From: Kitasatospora sp. NBC_01287 | Lineage (GTDB): Bacteria > Actinomycetota > Actinomycetes > Streptomycetales > Streptomycetaceae | Direction of reading: 5' to 3' | Assembly (NCBI RefSeq): GCF_026340565.1 | Contig: NZ_JAPEPB010000001.1 | Coordinates: forward strand, 372,001-436,000 | Length of the DNA stretch: 64,000 bases | In this document: positions 1 through 7,491 of the stretch, in pieces | Layout of the letters: every line of letters begins with the position of its first letter | Position numbering within the stretch: position 1 is the first letter of the stretch | Made by a program: the position numbers and the translations under genes | Notes under the pieces: model-generated | Databases searched by the model: none | Told to the model about the DNA's origin: nothing | The model's input: only the letters and a program-made list of their open reading frames with translations

Positions 1-213
1 GCCAGGGACCACGCCTTCGCCTCCCCGGTGGACGGTGTCTTCATCGCGGGCGACGCCGGCCGCGGCCAGTCGCTGATCGTCTGGGCCATCGCCGAAGGCC
101 GCTCGGCCGCCGCGGCGGTGCACCGCTACCTCACCGGCAGCGACGAGCTGCCGGCCCCGATCACCCCGCAGGACGGCGCCATCGCGGCCGAGGACCACGG
201 CGGCGCCGGCTGA
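1..213 (+). CDS. gltD: Glutamate synthase small subunit, C-terminal end (partial)
   Basis: The reading frame is open from the first base and ends at a TGA at 211-213, so only the last 70 residues are present. They contain [22 protein letters not shown], here split by position: the [13 protein letters not shown] stretch is the conserved second nucleotide-binding segment of the GltD/NADPH-dependent glutamate synthase beta subunit. The enzyme feeds electrons from NADPH to the large subunit for glutamate formation from glutamine and 2-oxoglutarate in the cytosol. The last 20 residues are a variable acidic tail. No other family is likely. The start lies outside the window. Confidence 0.9.
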   Translation, partial: ARDHAFASPVDGVFIAGDAGRGQSLIVWAIAEGRSAAAAVHRYLTGSDELPAPITPQDGAIAAEDHGGAG

Positions 214-367
214 CCCGGGCGGCTCCCGCCCCGCCCCGCGCCCGTCCCCCCACCGTCACCGTCCCCCCACCGTCACCGTCACCGTCACGTTCTGCGAACG
301 TACCCGCATGGATCCGCCCCGGGCGGGCAGGCGACCAGTGCGGGAGCAGCTGAGGAGGATGGTTCGG

Positions 368-916
368 GTGAGCGTGCAGAGTGTCCGGCCCACGGCGAGC
401 GTCGCCGCCGTCCGGCGCGGTCGCGGCTCGCTGGGGCGAGCGGCGCGGCGCGGGCTGGGCCGGACGCGCGAGCTGGGTCGGCTGCTCGGGCGGGGACGGC
501 CGCCCGCGTCGGGGCGCGGACGGCGGCGCGCGGTGCTCAAGGTGCCCCGGCAGGTACGTGACTGCCGGGAGTTCACCCGCCGCACGCTGGGCGACTGGGG
601 TTGGCTGCCGGCCGCCGACCGGGCAGGCCGCGAGTGGGCGGACGACGTGCTGCTGCTGGTCTCCGAGCTGGCCACCAACGCCTTCCTGCACGCGGGCGGC
701 CCCGAGTACCTGCGCCTGCGCCGCGGCCGGCACGCGCTGCGGGTCGAGGTCGCCGACCGCGAGGGCGACCGCCTGCGACCGCACCGCCCCGACCCGCTGC
801 GCCCCGGCGGCTACGGCCTGCACCTGGTGCACGAGCTGGCCGCGGACTGGGGTGTGGCACCGCACCGGCGGCGGCGCGGCAAGTCGGTCTGGTTCGAGGT
901 CCGCACACCGCGCTGA
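368..916 (+). CDS. Small ATP-binding protein, anti-sigma (RsbW/SpoIIAB) type histidine-kinase-like ATPase
   Basis: A 182-residue protein if translation starts at GTG 368, which has a strong GAGGAGG ribosome site at 352-358. The frame is open from ATG 308, but no ribosome site precedes that start. The C-terminal 130 residues form a single HATPase_c_2 domain: the N box reads ELATNAFLHAG, followed by VADREGD and the G-box-like GGYGLHLVHELA. The N-terminal 50 residues are Arg-rich and disordered. Proteins of this size in streptomycetes usually bind and inhibit a sigma factor or phosphorylate an anti-anti-sigma factor. No partner gene is adjacent, so the target is unknown. Confidence 0.8.
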   Translation: MSVQSVRPTASVAAVRRGRGSLGRAARRGLGRTRELGRLLGRGRPPASGRGRRRAVLKVPRQVRDCREFTRRTLGDWGWLPAADRAGREWADDVLLLVSELATNAFLHAGGPEYLRLRRGRHALRVEVADREGDRLRPHRPDPLRPGGYGLHLVHELAADWGVAPHRRRRGKSVWFEVRTPR

Positions 917-1038
917 CCGCCTGCCGGCAGGCCCCGTCGCGGTGGCCGGCGAGACTCCGCTCCCCGCGGACCCCGCGAGCCCTGCGGTCACTCCCTAATA
1001 CCGTCGCCTCGATGCCACGCAGCCCGTACGGTCGGGCC

Positions 1039-1698
1039 ATGGAACTGCTCAGCGTCAATGTCGGCCGGCCCCGGCCCAACCCCTGGAAGGACCTGCGCAA
1101 CACGGGCATCGACAAGCAGCCGGTCGACGGCCCGGTCGCCGTGCACGCCCCCGGGCCGAAGGGCACCGGCGAGGTCGGCCTCGCCGGCGACCGGGTGTTC
1201 GACGTGAAGAACCACGGCGGCGCCGACCAGGCCGTCTACGCCTACGCCCGCGAGGATCTCGACGACTGGGCGGCCCAGTTGGGGCGGCCCCTGCACGGCG
1301 GCGTCTTCGGGGAGAACCTCACGACCGCGGGGCTGGACGTCAACGGCGCCCTGATCGGCGAGCGCTGGCGGATCGGCTCGGACGTCGTCCTGGAGGTGTC
1401 GTGCCCGCGGATCCCGTGCGGGACCTTCCAGGGCTGGCTGGAGCGGGACGGCTGGATCAAGCAGTTCACCCGGGCCGCTCGCCCGGGCGCGTACCTGCGC
1501 GTGATCGAGCCCGGCGACCTGTGCGCGGGCGACCGGATCGAGATCGTGCACCGGCCCGACCACGACGTGACGGTCGCGCTGGTCTTCCGCGCCCTGACCC
1601 TGGAGCCGGACCTGCTGCCCCGCCTGCTGATCGCCGACGCGCTGCCGCAGGAGGGCAAGGACCTGGCCCGCAGGCGCTCCGCCCGCGATCACGGGTGA
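1039..1698 (+). CDS. MOSC domain protein (YiiM-like)
   Basis: A 219-residue cytosolic protein. It has the MOSC fold signatures of the YiiM group: GEVGLAGDRVFDVKNHGGADQAVYAY near residues 47-72 (with the GD and HGG motifs), GENLTT, and CPRIPCGTFQ, whose cysteine is the expected molybdenum-cofactor sulfur or ligand position. YiiM-type proteins reduce N-hydroxylated substrates or handle the molybdenum cofactor. The start at ATG 1039 is set by similarity (MELLSVNVG). No strong ribosome site is visible. The last codons and the stop lie inside the first arm of a large hairpin, so coding sequence and terminator overlap. Confidence 0.88.
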   Translation: MELLSVNVGRPRPNPWKDLRNTGIDKQPVDGPVAVHAPGPKGTGEVGLAGDRVFDVKNHGGADQAVYAYAREDLDDWAAQLGRPLHGGVFGENLTTAGLDVNGALIGERWRIGSDVVLEVSCPRIPCGTFQGWLERDGWIKQFTRAARPGAYLRVIEPGDLCAGDRIEIVHRPDHDVTVALVFRALTLEPDLLPRLLIADALPQEGKDLARRRSARDHG

Positions 1699-1740
1699 CG
1701 GCCGCCCGAAGGCAGACCGCCGTCACCCGTGATCGCGGGC
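1681..1740. terminator. 22-bp perfect inverted repeat closing the MOSC gene
   Basis: The arms at 1681-1702 and 1719-1740 are perfectly complementary over 22 bp, with a 16-nt loop. The left arm includes the MOSC stop codon. There is no U tract, as is usual in high-GC terminators. Confidence 0.8.
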
Positions 1741-1741
1741 G

Positions 1742-1783
1742 CCCATGACGGAGCCCCCCTCGCGAGGGGGGCTCCGTCATGGG
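1742..1783. terminator. 42-bp perfect palindrome, bidirectional terminator
   Basis: A completely self-complementary 42-bp sequence centred on TCGCGA with runs of six C and six G. It sits between the convergent MOSC and transglycosylase genes and is 8 bp from the transglycosylase stop. It can terminate from both sides. Confidence 0.85.
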
Positions 1784-1790
1784 GTGGCTG

Positions 1791-2186
1791 TCAGTAGTTG
1801 TGGTGGATCTGCCAGTACGCCCACGCCTGGTTCGGGCTGCCGTACCGCGAGTTCATGTAGTCGTACGCCCACTTGATCTGCGTACCCGCGTTGGTCTGCC
1901 AGTCCGCACCCGCCGACGCCATCTTCGAACCCGGCAACGCCTGCGCCAGACCGTACGCACCCGAGGACGGATTCGTCGCCGTCACGTTCCAACCACTCTC
2001 ATGCGCGATGATCTGGTCGAACGACGCCAACTGGTCACCCGGCACCACACTCGCCGCGATCTCCTGCGGCGTCGCCGCCGACGCGGCCGACGGAGCCACA
2101 GCGGCACCCAACGCCGCGATACCAGCAGCCGAAACAAGAAGAGCAGCAGACTTACGCACACGAGAAGCAGAGAAAACGGCGTTCAA
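1791..2186 (-). CDS. Secreted lytic transglycosylase (SLT/lysozyme-like), copy A
   Basis: A 131-residue precursor. A signal peptide covers about residues 1-38 (basic start, hydrophobic core, cleavage near ASA-ATP). The mature domain has the lysozyme-like hallmarks: catalytic glutamate in AHESGWNV, then GAYGLAQALPGSKM, and WAYDYMNSRYGSPNQAWAYW towards the C terminus. It probably cleaves peptidoglycan glycan strands outside the membrane, as in Rpf/SLT-like wall hydrolases active in growth or spore germination. The start is TTG 2186 with GAGG seven bases upstream. The protein is identical, residue for residue, to the copy at 57741-58136. The coding DNA differs by one silent base (1953). Confidence 0.9.
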   Translation of the reverse strand: MNAVFSASRVRKSAALLVSAAGIAALGAAVAPSAASAATPQEIAASVVPGDQLASFDQIIAHESGWNVTATNPSSGAYGLAQALPGSKMASAGADWQTNAGTQIKWAYDYMNSRYGSPNQAWAYWQIHHNY

Positions 2187-2354
2187 ACGACAACCTCAAT
2201 CAGACAGGGCACAGCCCACCCGCACCGCACACGGACGGCGCACGAACAACAAGGGCGGAAAGCACCAGGCACCCGACACACAACGGCACAGGCACCGAAC
2301 GGAAAACCACGACCGGACCCGAAGACCCGGACACCGCGGCTGGCGACTGGACCA

Positions 2355-2384
2355 ATTGTTAGCAACCACCACCACCCCCGCCAA
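2355..2384 (-). promoter_or_regulatory. Candidate promoter for transglycosylase copy A
   Basis: On the minus strand TTGGCG (2384-2379) is separated by 17 bases from TAACAAT (2361-2355), giving a leader of roughly 160 nt. Both elements are preserved in copy B. The -10 match is imperfect, so this is a prediction. Confidence 0.45.
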
Positions 2385-2650
2385 GACCCCCCACCTACGA
2401 CCCGACCCCGTAGACCACCCACCCCCACCACACCCCCCGAACCCACCCCGCTACCCCCCAACCCACCACCCAAACCACCCCGAACCATAAAAAACCGGAC
2501 ACCCCGACCACCGCCCCCACCAGCACGAACACCCCCACCACCCCCACCCCACGGACCAACCCCAACCCAAACCCCCAACCACCGAAAACCCCACCCACCA
2601 CCACCAACGACCCCCCGTAGTACTCCCGAAACCCGCGTGAGGACCATCAC
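2385..2650 (-). other. Upstream region of copy A: G/T-rich with many G runs
   Basis: No gene is visible between 2187 and about 2694. From about 2385 to 2640 the minus strand is almost only G and T, with dozens of runs of three to six G. This gives potential for G-quadruplexes on one strand. A T6 run interrupts it (complement of 2489-2494). At about 2615-2650 the sequence resembles that at 58567-58602, so a regulatory site may lie there. I looked for a c-di-AMP (ydaO) riboswitch, common before such genes, and did not recognise one. Confidence 0.55.
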
Positions 2651-2754
2651 CAACCAACCCCACCCGAGGCCCCTTTCATGGTGATCCGGGCCATATGTCA
2701 GCCCCCTCCCCTTCACCCCGCGCGGCGGCCGCCCGGGCGCAGCAGACTGAAGGC

Positions 2755-4092
2755 ATGGGACGCCAGAGCTCGATCACCACCGGCCGGCAGACCCGCAAGC
2801 GGGTCCCCCGCTCCTCGCACGGCAGCTGGACACCGGCCCCGGACCGCGCCGACCCCGTCGAGATCCTGGAGCGGCAGGGCGCCAACCGGGTGCCCGAGCT
2901 GCTGCCGGTCCGCTACGCGCGGATGGCGGCCACCCGCTTCGGCTTCCTGCGCGGCGCGCCCGCCGTGCTGGCCGCCGACCTCGCGGCCGCACCGCACACC
3001 GGCCTCACCGTCCAGCTCTGCGGCGACGCCCACCTCTCCAACTTCGGCGTCTTCGCCTCACCGGAACGCGCCCTGCTCTTCGACCTCAACGACTTCGACG
3101 AGACGCTGCCCGGCCCCTTCGAGTGGGACGTCAAGCGGCTGGCCGCCAGCATCGCCGTGGCCGCCGCCGCGAACGAGGAGAGCGAGGCCACCGCCCACGC
3201 CGCCGCCCGGGACAGCGCGCGGGCCTACCGCCTCGCGATCCGCCGGCTGGCCGACCGCGGCGAGCTGGACGTCTGGTACGAGCGGGTGGACACCGCCGAC
3301 CTGCTGCCGCAGGTGCGCAAGAGCGGATACCGCCGACGGGTCGAGGCCAACCTGGCGAAGGCGCGCGGCCGCACCAGCCTGCAGGCCCTGGCCAAGCTCA
3401 CCGAGCCGGGCAAGGGCGGCACCCCGCGGATCATCCACGACCCGCCGCTGCTCGAACCGCTCGACCGGGCGACCTTCACCAATGTGCGGCAGATCCTCGA
3501 CGACTACCGGGCCACCCTGCCCGAGGAGCGCGCCCAGCTGCTCGACCGCTTCGAGGTGCTGGACGCGGCCCGCAAGGTGGTCGGCGTCGGCAGTGTCGGC
3601 ACCCGCTGCTACATCGTGCTGCTGCGCGGCCGCACCACCGGCGAACCGCTCTTCCTCCAGGTGAAGGAGGCCGAGCGCTCCGTCCTCGAAGCACACCTGG
3701 CCCCGGCCCGGCACCGCCACCAGGGCCACCGGGTGGTCGCCGGGCAACGCCTGCTGCAGGCGGCGGGCGACAGCTTCCTCGGCTGGTCGACCGGCCCCGG
3801 CGGCCGTGAGTTCTACTGGCGGCAGCTGCGCGACATGAAGGGCTCCGCCGTCATCGAGGGCATGCCCGGTGACCTGCTGCTGCGCTACGCCGCGCTCTGC
3901 GGCCAGACCCTCGCGCACGGTCACGCCAGGTCCGGCGACCGGGTCGCCATCGCCGCCTACCTCGGTTCCGGCGACTCCTTCGACCGGGCCATCGCCGACT
4001 TCGCCCTGCGCTACGCCGAGCAGACCCGCTCCGACCACGCCGCGCTGACCACCGCGATCGCCACCGGCCGGATCACCGCCGCCCCCGGCTGA
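2755..4092 (+). CDS. DUF2252 family protein (kinase-like fold)
   Basis: A 445-residue cytosolic protein from ATG 2755. The frame is also open from ATG 2695, but neither start has a clear ribosome site and homologues begin close to the RKRVPRSSHGSW motif. The motif VQLCGDAHLSNFGVF near residue 85, followed by LFDLNDFDETLPGPFEWDVKRLA, resembles the catalytic GDxHxxN and metal-binding D-x-D of aminoglycoside-phosphotransferase-like kinases. The later YIVLLRG...LFLQVKEAERSVLE region is also typical of DUF2252. Its substrate is unknown. It stands alone between two divergently unrelated genes. Confidence 0.87.
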   Translation: MGRQSSITTGRQTRKRVPRSSHGSWTPAPDRADPVEILERQGANRVPELLPVRYARMAATRFGFLRGAPAVLAADLAAAPHTGLTVQLCGDAHLSNFGVFASPERALLFDLNDFDETLPGPFEWDVKRLAASIAVAAAANEESEATAHAAARDSARAYRLAIRRLADRGELDVWYERVDTADLLPQVRKSGYRRRVEANLAKARGRTSLQALAKLTEPGKGGTPRIIHDPPLLEPLDRATFTNVRQILDDYRATLPEERAQLLDRFEVLDAARKVVGVGSVGTRCYIVLLRGRTTGEPLFLQVKEAERSVLEAHLAPARHRHQGHRVVAGQRLLQAAGDSFLGWSTGPGGREFYWRQLRDMKGSAVIEGMPGDLLLRYAALCGQTLAHGHARSGDRVAIAAYLGSGDSFDRAIADFALRYAEQTRSDHAALTTAIATGRITAAPG

Positions 4093-4161
4093 CCACCCCG
4101 GCCCTCGCCCCCAGCGGCCCCCAGCGGCCCCCAGGGAGCAACCAGCTCCGCCGACCGGGCG

Positions 4162-4192
4162 ACCCCGGCGCGGACACCGCCCCCGCCGGGGT
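4162..4192 (+). terminator. Possible terminator after the DUF2252 gene
   Basis: Nine-base complementary arms (4162-4170 and 4184-4192) with a 13-nt loop lie 70 bp past the stop. The stem is short compared with other terminators in the window. The 4093-4286 gap also holds a short cccccagcgg direct repeat and nothing else recognisable. Confidence 0.4.
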
Positions 4193-4286
4193 ACAGCTCT
4201 GACCTAGCTCCTGTCCGGCGGGAGTTCGAGCTGCGGCGCGGCGGACCAGAGCGCCGGCCGGCTCCCGCCCTCATCGGAAGGGACCC

Positions 4287-5552
4287 ATGTCGGCTGATCA
4301 GGCCAGAGACGAGAAACACCCCGGCGGCGCGAGGCACCCCGGCGGACGCACGGACGGCACCGGGCGGCGGTCCGTGGTGCGGAGCCTGCTGGGCGGCGGT
4401 GCCGCCGTCGCCCTCGGCGGGGCGACGGCCCAAGGCGCGGCCGCGGCCGCCCCCCGCGCGCGGGCCGCCACCGGGGCAGCCGCGGACCCCCTCGCCGCCG
4501 ACCCCTTCACCGCCGACACGTTCCAGGCCGGCGGGCGGCTGCGCGAGTACTGGCTGCAGGCCGACTCCTTCGAACACAACCCGGTGGCCAACGGCCGGGA
4601 CGCCATGATGGGCCATCACTTCACCGCCGGGCAGACCACCTTCCGGGCGATCGGGTACCGCGCCTGGACCGCCGACTGGGGCCGCCCGCTCGACGCCGAC
4701 CCGGGGCCGGACGGCATCGGCGCCAACTGCGGCATCCCCGGCCCGGTGCTGCGCGCCGAGGTGGGCGACGTGATCCGGGTGCACTTCCGCAACAACGACG
4801 AGCACTACCGCTGGCCGCACAGCCTGCACCCGCACGGGGTGCGCTACGACCGCGACAACGACGGCGGTTGGCTGGCCGACGACCCCGACCGCCCGGGCAC
4901 GGCCGTGCCGTTCGGCGGCAGCCACACCTACACCTGGGTCTGCCCGCCCTCCTCGGTGGGCACCTGGCTCTACCACGACCACTCGGTACCGCAGTCCATC
5001 GCCGCCACGCCCGCACCCGGCGGCGCACCCGCCGCACCCGCGCACCAGGGCCACGGGCCGGACGCCGGCGGCGGGCCGGGCGGCAGCCCCGCCGGCGGGT
5101 CCGGCGGCGAGGCGGTCATGGAACTCGGCGCGGAACTCGGCCTGTTCGGCGTCCTGGTGGTCACCGACCCGTCGACCCCGAAGGTCGACCGCGAGTTCGT
5201 GGTCTTCCTGCACGACGCCTACAAGTCCGACATCCCCTCGCTCGCGCAGAACCTGAACCTGGTCAACGGCGGCGCCTTCCTGGACAACACCCCGACCTTC
5301 ACGGCCAAGGTCGGCGACCGGGTGCGCTGGCGGATCGCCGCGCTCGGCCAGGAGTTCCACGTGTTCCACCTGCACGGACACCGCTGGCGCAGCACCCAGG
5401 GCTACCAGGGCTGGGTGGACTCGCAGATCATCGGCCCCTCCACCACGCTCACCATCGAGTACCGGGAGGACAACCCCGGCGACTGGATCTACCACTGCCA
5501 CGTCATCCACCACATGATGGGCGGCATGGTGGGCCGTTACCAGGTCACCTGA
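4287..5552 (+). CDS. Tat-exported two-domain multicopper oxidase
   Basis: 421 residues. The N terminus carries GRRSVVRSLLGGGAAVALGG, a twin-arginine signal, so the enzyme is exported folded. All copper motifs are present: HSLHPHG (about 178), WLYHDHS (about 230), FHVFHLHGH (about 358) and the C-terminal HCHVIHHMMGGM with its cysteine and axial methionine. The size and two-cupredoxin layout match small laccase-like or copper-resistance oxidases, which couple oxidation of phenols or metals to reduction of oxygen to water. An unusual Gly/Pro/Ala-rich loop (residues about 238-272) is inserted after the second motif. Starts at ATG 4287 after GGAAGGGA. It precedes the pigment cluster but converges with it. 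Confidence 0.9.
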   Translation: MSADQARDEKHPGGARHPGGRTDGTGRRSVVRSLLGGGAAVALGGATAQGAAAAAPRARAATGAAADPLAADPFTADTFQAGGRLREYWLQADSFEHNPVANGRDAMMGHHFTAGQTTFRAIGYRAWTADWGRPLDADPGPDGIGANCGIPGPVLRAEVGDVIRVHFRNNDEHYRWPHSLHPHGVRYDRDNDGGWLADDPDRPGTAVPFGGSHTYTWVCPPSSVGTWLYHDHSVPQSIAATPAPGGAPAAPAHQGHGPDAGGGPGGSPAGGSGGEAVMELGAELGLFGVLVVTDPSTPKVDREFVVFLHDAYKSDIPSLAQNLNLVNGGAFLDNTPTFTAKVGDRVRWRIAALGQEFHVFHLHGHRWRSTQGYQGWVDSQIIGPSTTLTIEYREDNPGDWIYHCHVIHHMMGGMVGRYQVT

Positions 5553-5627
5553 CGGCCCGTCGGTCCATGCCGCCCGTCGGTCCACGCCGCCCACCGGTCC
5601 ACGCCCACCGGCGGTCGGCCACCGGCG

Positions 5628-7256
5628 TCAGCTCAGGCTGAACACCTGCCGCAGCACCTCGGCCAGCGTCCGCTCGGGCTCCGGGCCGGCCGTCCGCGCC
5701 TGCCAGGCCACGAACCCGTCGGGGCGCACCAGCACCGCGCCGTCGGCCGCCACGCCGTGCAGCCCCGACCAGTCGGCGCCGTCCTCGGGGGCGAGGTCGC
5801 CGGCCGGTCCCTCCGCCACCCGGTAGCAGGCGAGCGGCACCCCCAGCCGCTCGGCCGCCCGCTGCCCGGCCGCGTGCCAGGCCCCGCCCTCGGGGCCGGT
5901 CAGCAGGACCGGCGTGCGCTCGTAGAGGTCGAGCGTCGAGACCCGGCCGTCCACGCCGCGCAGCCACTGGTGCGGTGCGCGGCCGCCGGGCACCGCCACC
6001 GGGCGGAAGTCCTCGGGGATGGCCGGGCCCTGCGGATCGGCCCCGGCCACCGCGGTCGAGGCGTAGCGGTAGCCCAGCACCACCGCCAGCATCCCGGCCT
6101 GCCGCCCGGTGCCGGGGCTCACCTCGTAACCGGGGTGGCGGTGCTCGGCGGACCTGGCCGATGCGCGCGCGCCGGTCGCCCGCGCCACCGGGCGCCGCTC
6201 GGCGTCGTAGGTCTCCAGCAGCCCGGGCCCCGCCCAGCCGCGCAGCACCGCGGCCAGCTTCCAGGCCAGGTTGTGCGCGTCCTGGATCCCGGTGTTCGAG
6301 CCGAACGCCCCGGTGGGCGACATCTCGTGGGCGGAGTCCCCGGCGAGGAAGACCCGGCCCGCGCCATAGCGCTCCGCCACCCGTTCGGCGGCATGCCACG
6401 GGGCCTTGCCGGTCACCTCCAGCTCCAGGTCGGGCACGCCGGTGGCGGCGCGGATCAGCGCCACGCAGCGCTCGTCGGTGAAGTCCTCCAGCGCCTCACC
6501 GCGGTCCGGGTGCCAGGGCGCGTGGAAGACCCAGTGCTCCTCGTTGTCGACGGGCAGCAGCGCGCCGGCGCCGGCGGGGTTGGTCAGGTAGCAGACGATG
6601 AAGCGCCGCTCGCCCACCACGTCCGCCAGCCGCTTGGCCCGGAACGTGATGCTGACGTTGTGGAAGAGGTCGCCCTGGCCCTGCCGGCCGATGCCCAGCG
6701 CCTCCCGGACCGGGCTGCGCGGTCCGTCGGCCGCGATCAGGTAGTCCGCCCGCACGGTGCGCTGCTGCCCCGACTCCCGGTCCCTGACCTGGGCCGTCAC
6801 CCCTTGGTCGTCCTGCTCGAAGGAGACCAGCTCGGTGTTGAAGCGCAGCTCGCCGCCGAGCTCCTGGGCGCAGCCGAGCAGCACCGGCTCCAGGTCGTTC
6901 TGGCTGCACAGGCACCAACCGGACGGGCTCAGCCGGCCGAGCGCGCCGCCCGGGTCGATCTGCTTGAAGAGCCACTCCTGATCCGCGCCGGCCAGGGTGT
7001 CGGCCTGCAGGATGCCGTGGTTCTCGGAGAGCACGGCGGCGGCTTGGCGGATCCGCGGCTCGACCCCGGCGGTGCGGTAGAGCTCCATGGTGCGCACGTT
7101 GTTGCCGCGCCCGCGCGGATGGTGCGACGTGCGCGGATGGCGCTCCACCAGCAGGTGGTCGATGCCGAGGCGGCCGAGGAAGAGCGAGGCGGACAGCCCC
7201 ACCAGGGAACCGCCCGTGATCAGGACGGGCACGCGGTCATCGACCTTGGGCGTCAT
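5628..7256 (-). CDS. whiE ORFVIII: FAD-dependent polyketide hydroxylase of the spore-pigment cluster (WhiE ORFVIII type)
   Basis: 542 residues, matching the PgaE/RdmE/WhiE-VIII class of aromatic polyketide hydroxylases. The N-terminal FAD motif reads VLITGGSLVGLSASLFLGRLG. A DG motif (YLIAADGPRSPVREALG) lies near residue 180, and the second FAD motif GDSAHEMSPTGAFGSNTG lies near residue 296. A thioredoxin-like C-terminal domain follows. The enzyme would hydroxylate the polycyclic aromatic intermediate using NAD(P)H, FAD and oxygen. In Streptomyces coelicolor the homologous gene is also transcribed divergently from whiE ORFI-VII, exactly as here. Starts at ATG 7256. Confidence 0.9.
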   Translation of the reverse strand: MTPKVDDRVPVLITGGSLVGLSASLFLGRLGIDHLLVERHPRTSHHPRGRGNNVRTMELYRTAGVEPRIRQAAAVLSENHGILQADTLAGADQEWLFKQIDPGGALGRLSPSGWCLCSQNDLEPVLLGCAQELGGELRFNTELVSFEQDDQGVTAQVRDRESGQQRTVRADYLIAADGPRSPVREALGIGRQGQGDLFHNVSITFRAKRLADVVGERRFIVCYLTNPAGAGALLPVDNEEHWVFHAPWHPDRGEALEDFTDERCVALIRAATGVPDLELEVTGKAPWHAAERVAERYGAGRVFLAGDSAHEMSPTGAFGSNTGIQDAHNLAWKLAAVLRGWAGPGLLETYDAERRPVARATGARASARSAEHRHPGYEVSPGTGRQAGMLAVVLGYRYASTAVAGADPQGPAIPEDFRPVAVPGGRAPHQWLRGVDGRVSTLDLYERTPVLLTGPEGGAWHAAGQRAAERLGVPLACYRVAEGPAGDLAPEDGADWSGLHGVAADGAVLVRPDGFVAWQARTAGPEPERTLAEVLRQVFSLS

Positions 7257-7491
7257 GCGGAGTCTCCAGCCGTGCGAGGTGGCGGGGACCGCCGTCGCGG
7301 CGGCCCCCGCCTCGGATCTGCCTGAGTCCTAGCTATTCCCAGCGGCCCGGCGCGGCGGGCGGGTTGAGCCGATCTTCACCCGCGCGACTCACGCATCGTG
7401 CGCAGATCGTTGCGGTACGTAGTATCGAACGCATGCGATCAGACCCCGGACCGTGCGCGGGGGCCTGGATCCAGCGAGAGGAACAAGCACC
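7257..7491. promoter_or_regulatory. Divergent promoter region of the spore-pigment cluster
   Basis: This 235-bp gap separates the hydroxylase and the main pigment operon and must hold both promoters. It contains an imperfect 13-bp hairpin (7281-7293 with 7299-7311) in the leader of the hydroxylase. A less GC-rich stretch at 7400-7440 includes TAGTAT (7420-7425) as a possible -10. I cannot assign start sites. Confidence 0.5.

Larger units (their letters stand above)
1784..2526 (-). repeat. Direct repeat A: transglycosylase gene plus upstream DNA, about 743 bp
   Basis: By eye this block aligns with 57734-58477 with about nine substitutions and one 1-bp indel, and both lie in the same orientation. 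Identity begins just downstream of the stop codon and ends abruptly within the G/T-rich upstream region. A second short similar block (about 2615-2650 with 58567-58602) lies further upstream of both genes. The copies are direct repeats bounding about 56 kb. No transposase or terminal repeats accompany them, so this is not an insertion sequence. Confidence 0.93.

Noticed and set aside
1784-2526. Transglycosylase repeats as an insertion sequence
   Set aside because: No transposase, terminal inverted repeats or target duplication. The repeated unit is a complete gene with its own upstream region.
2187-2640. c-di-AMP riboswitch upstream of the transglycosylase
   Set aside because: Such riboswitches precede many actinobacterial wall hydrolase genes, but the conserved core sequences could not be found in either copy. 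The region is mostly G/T low complexity.
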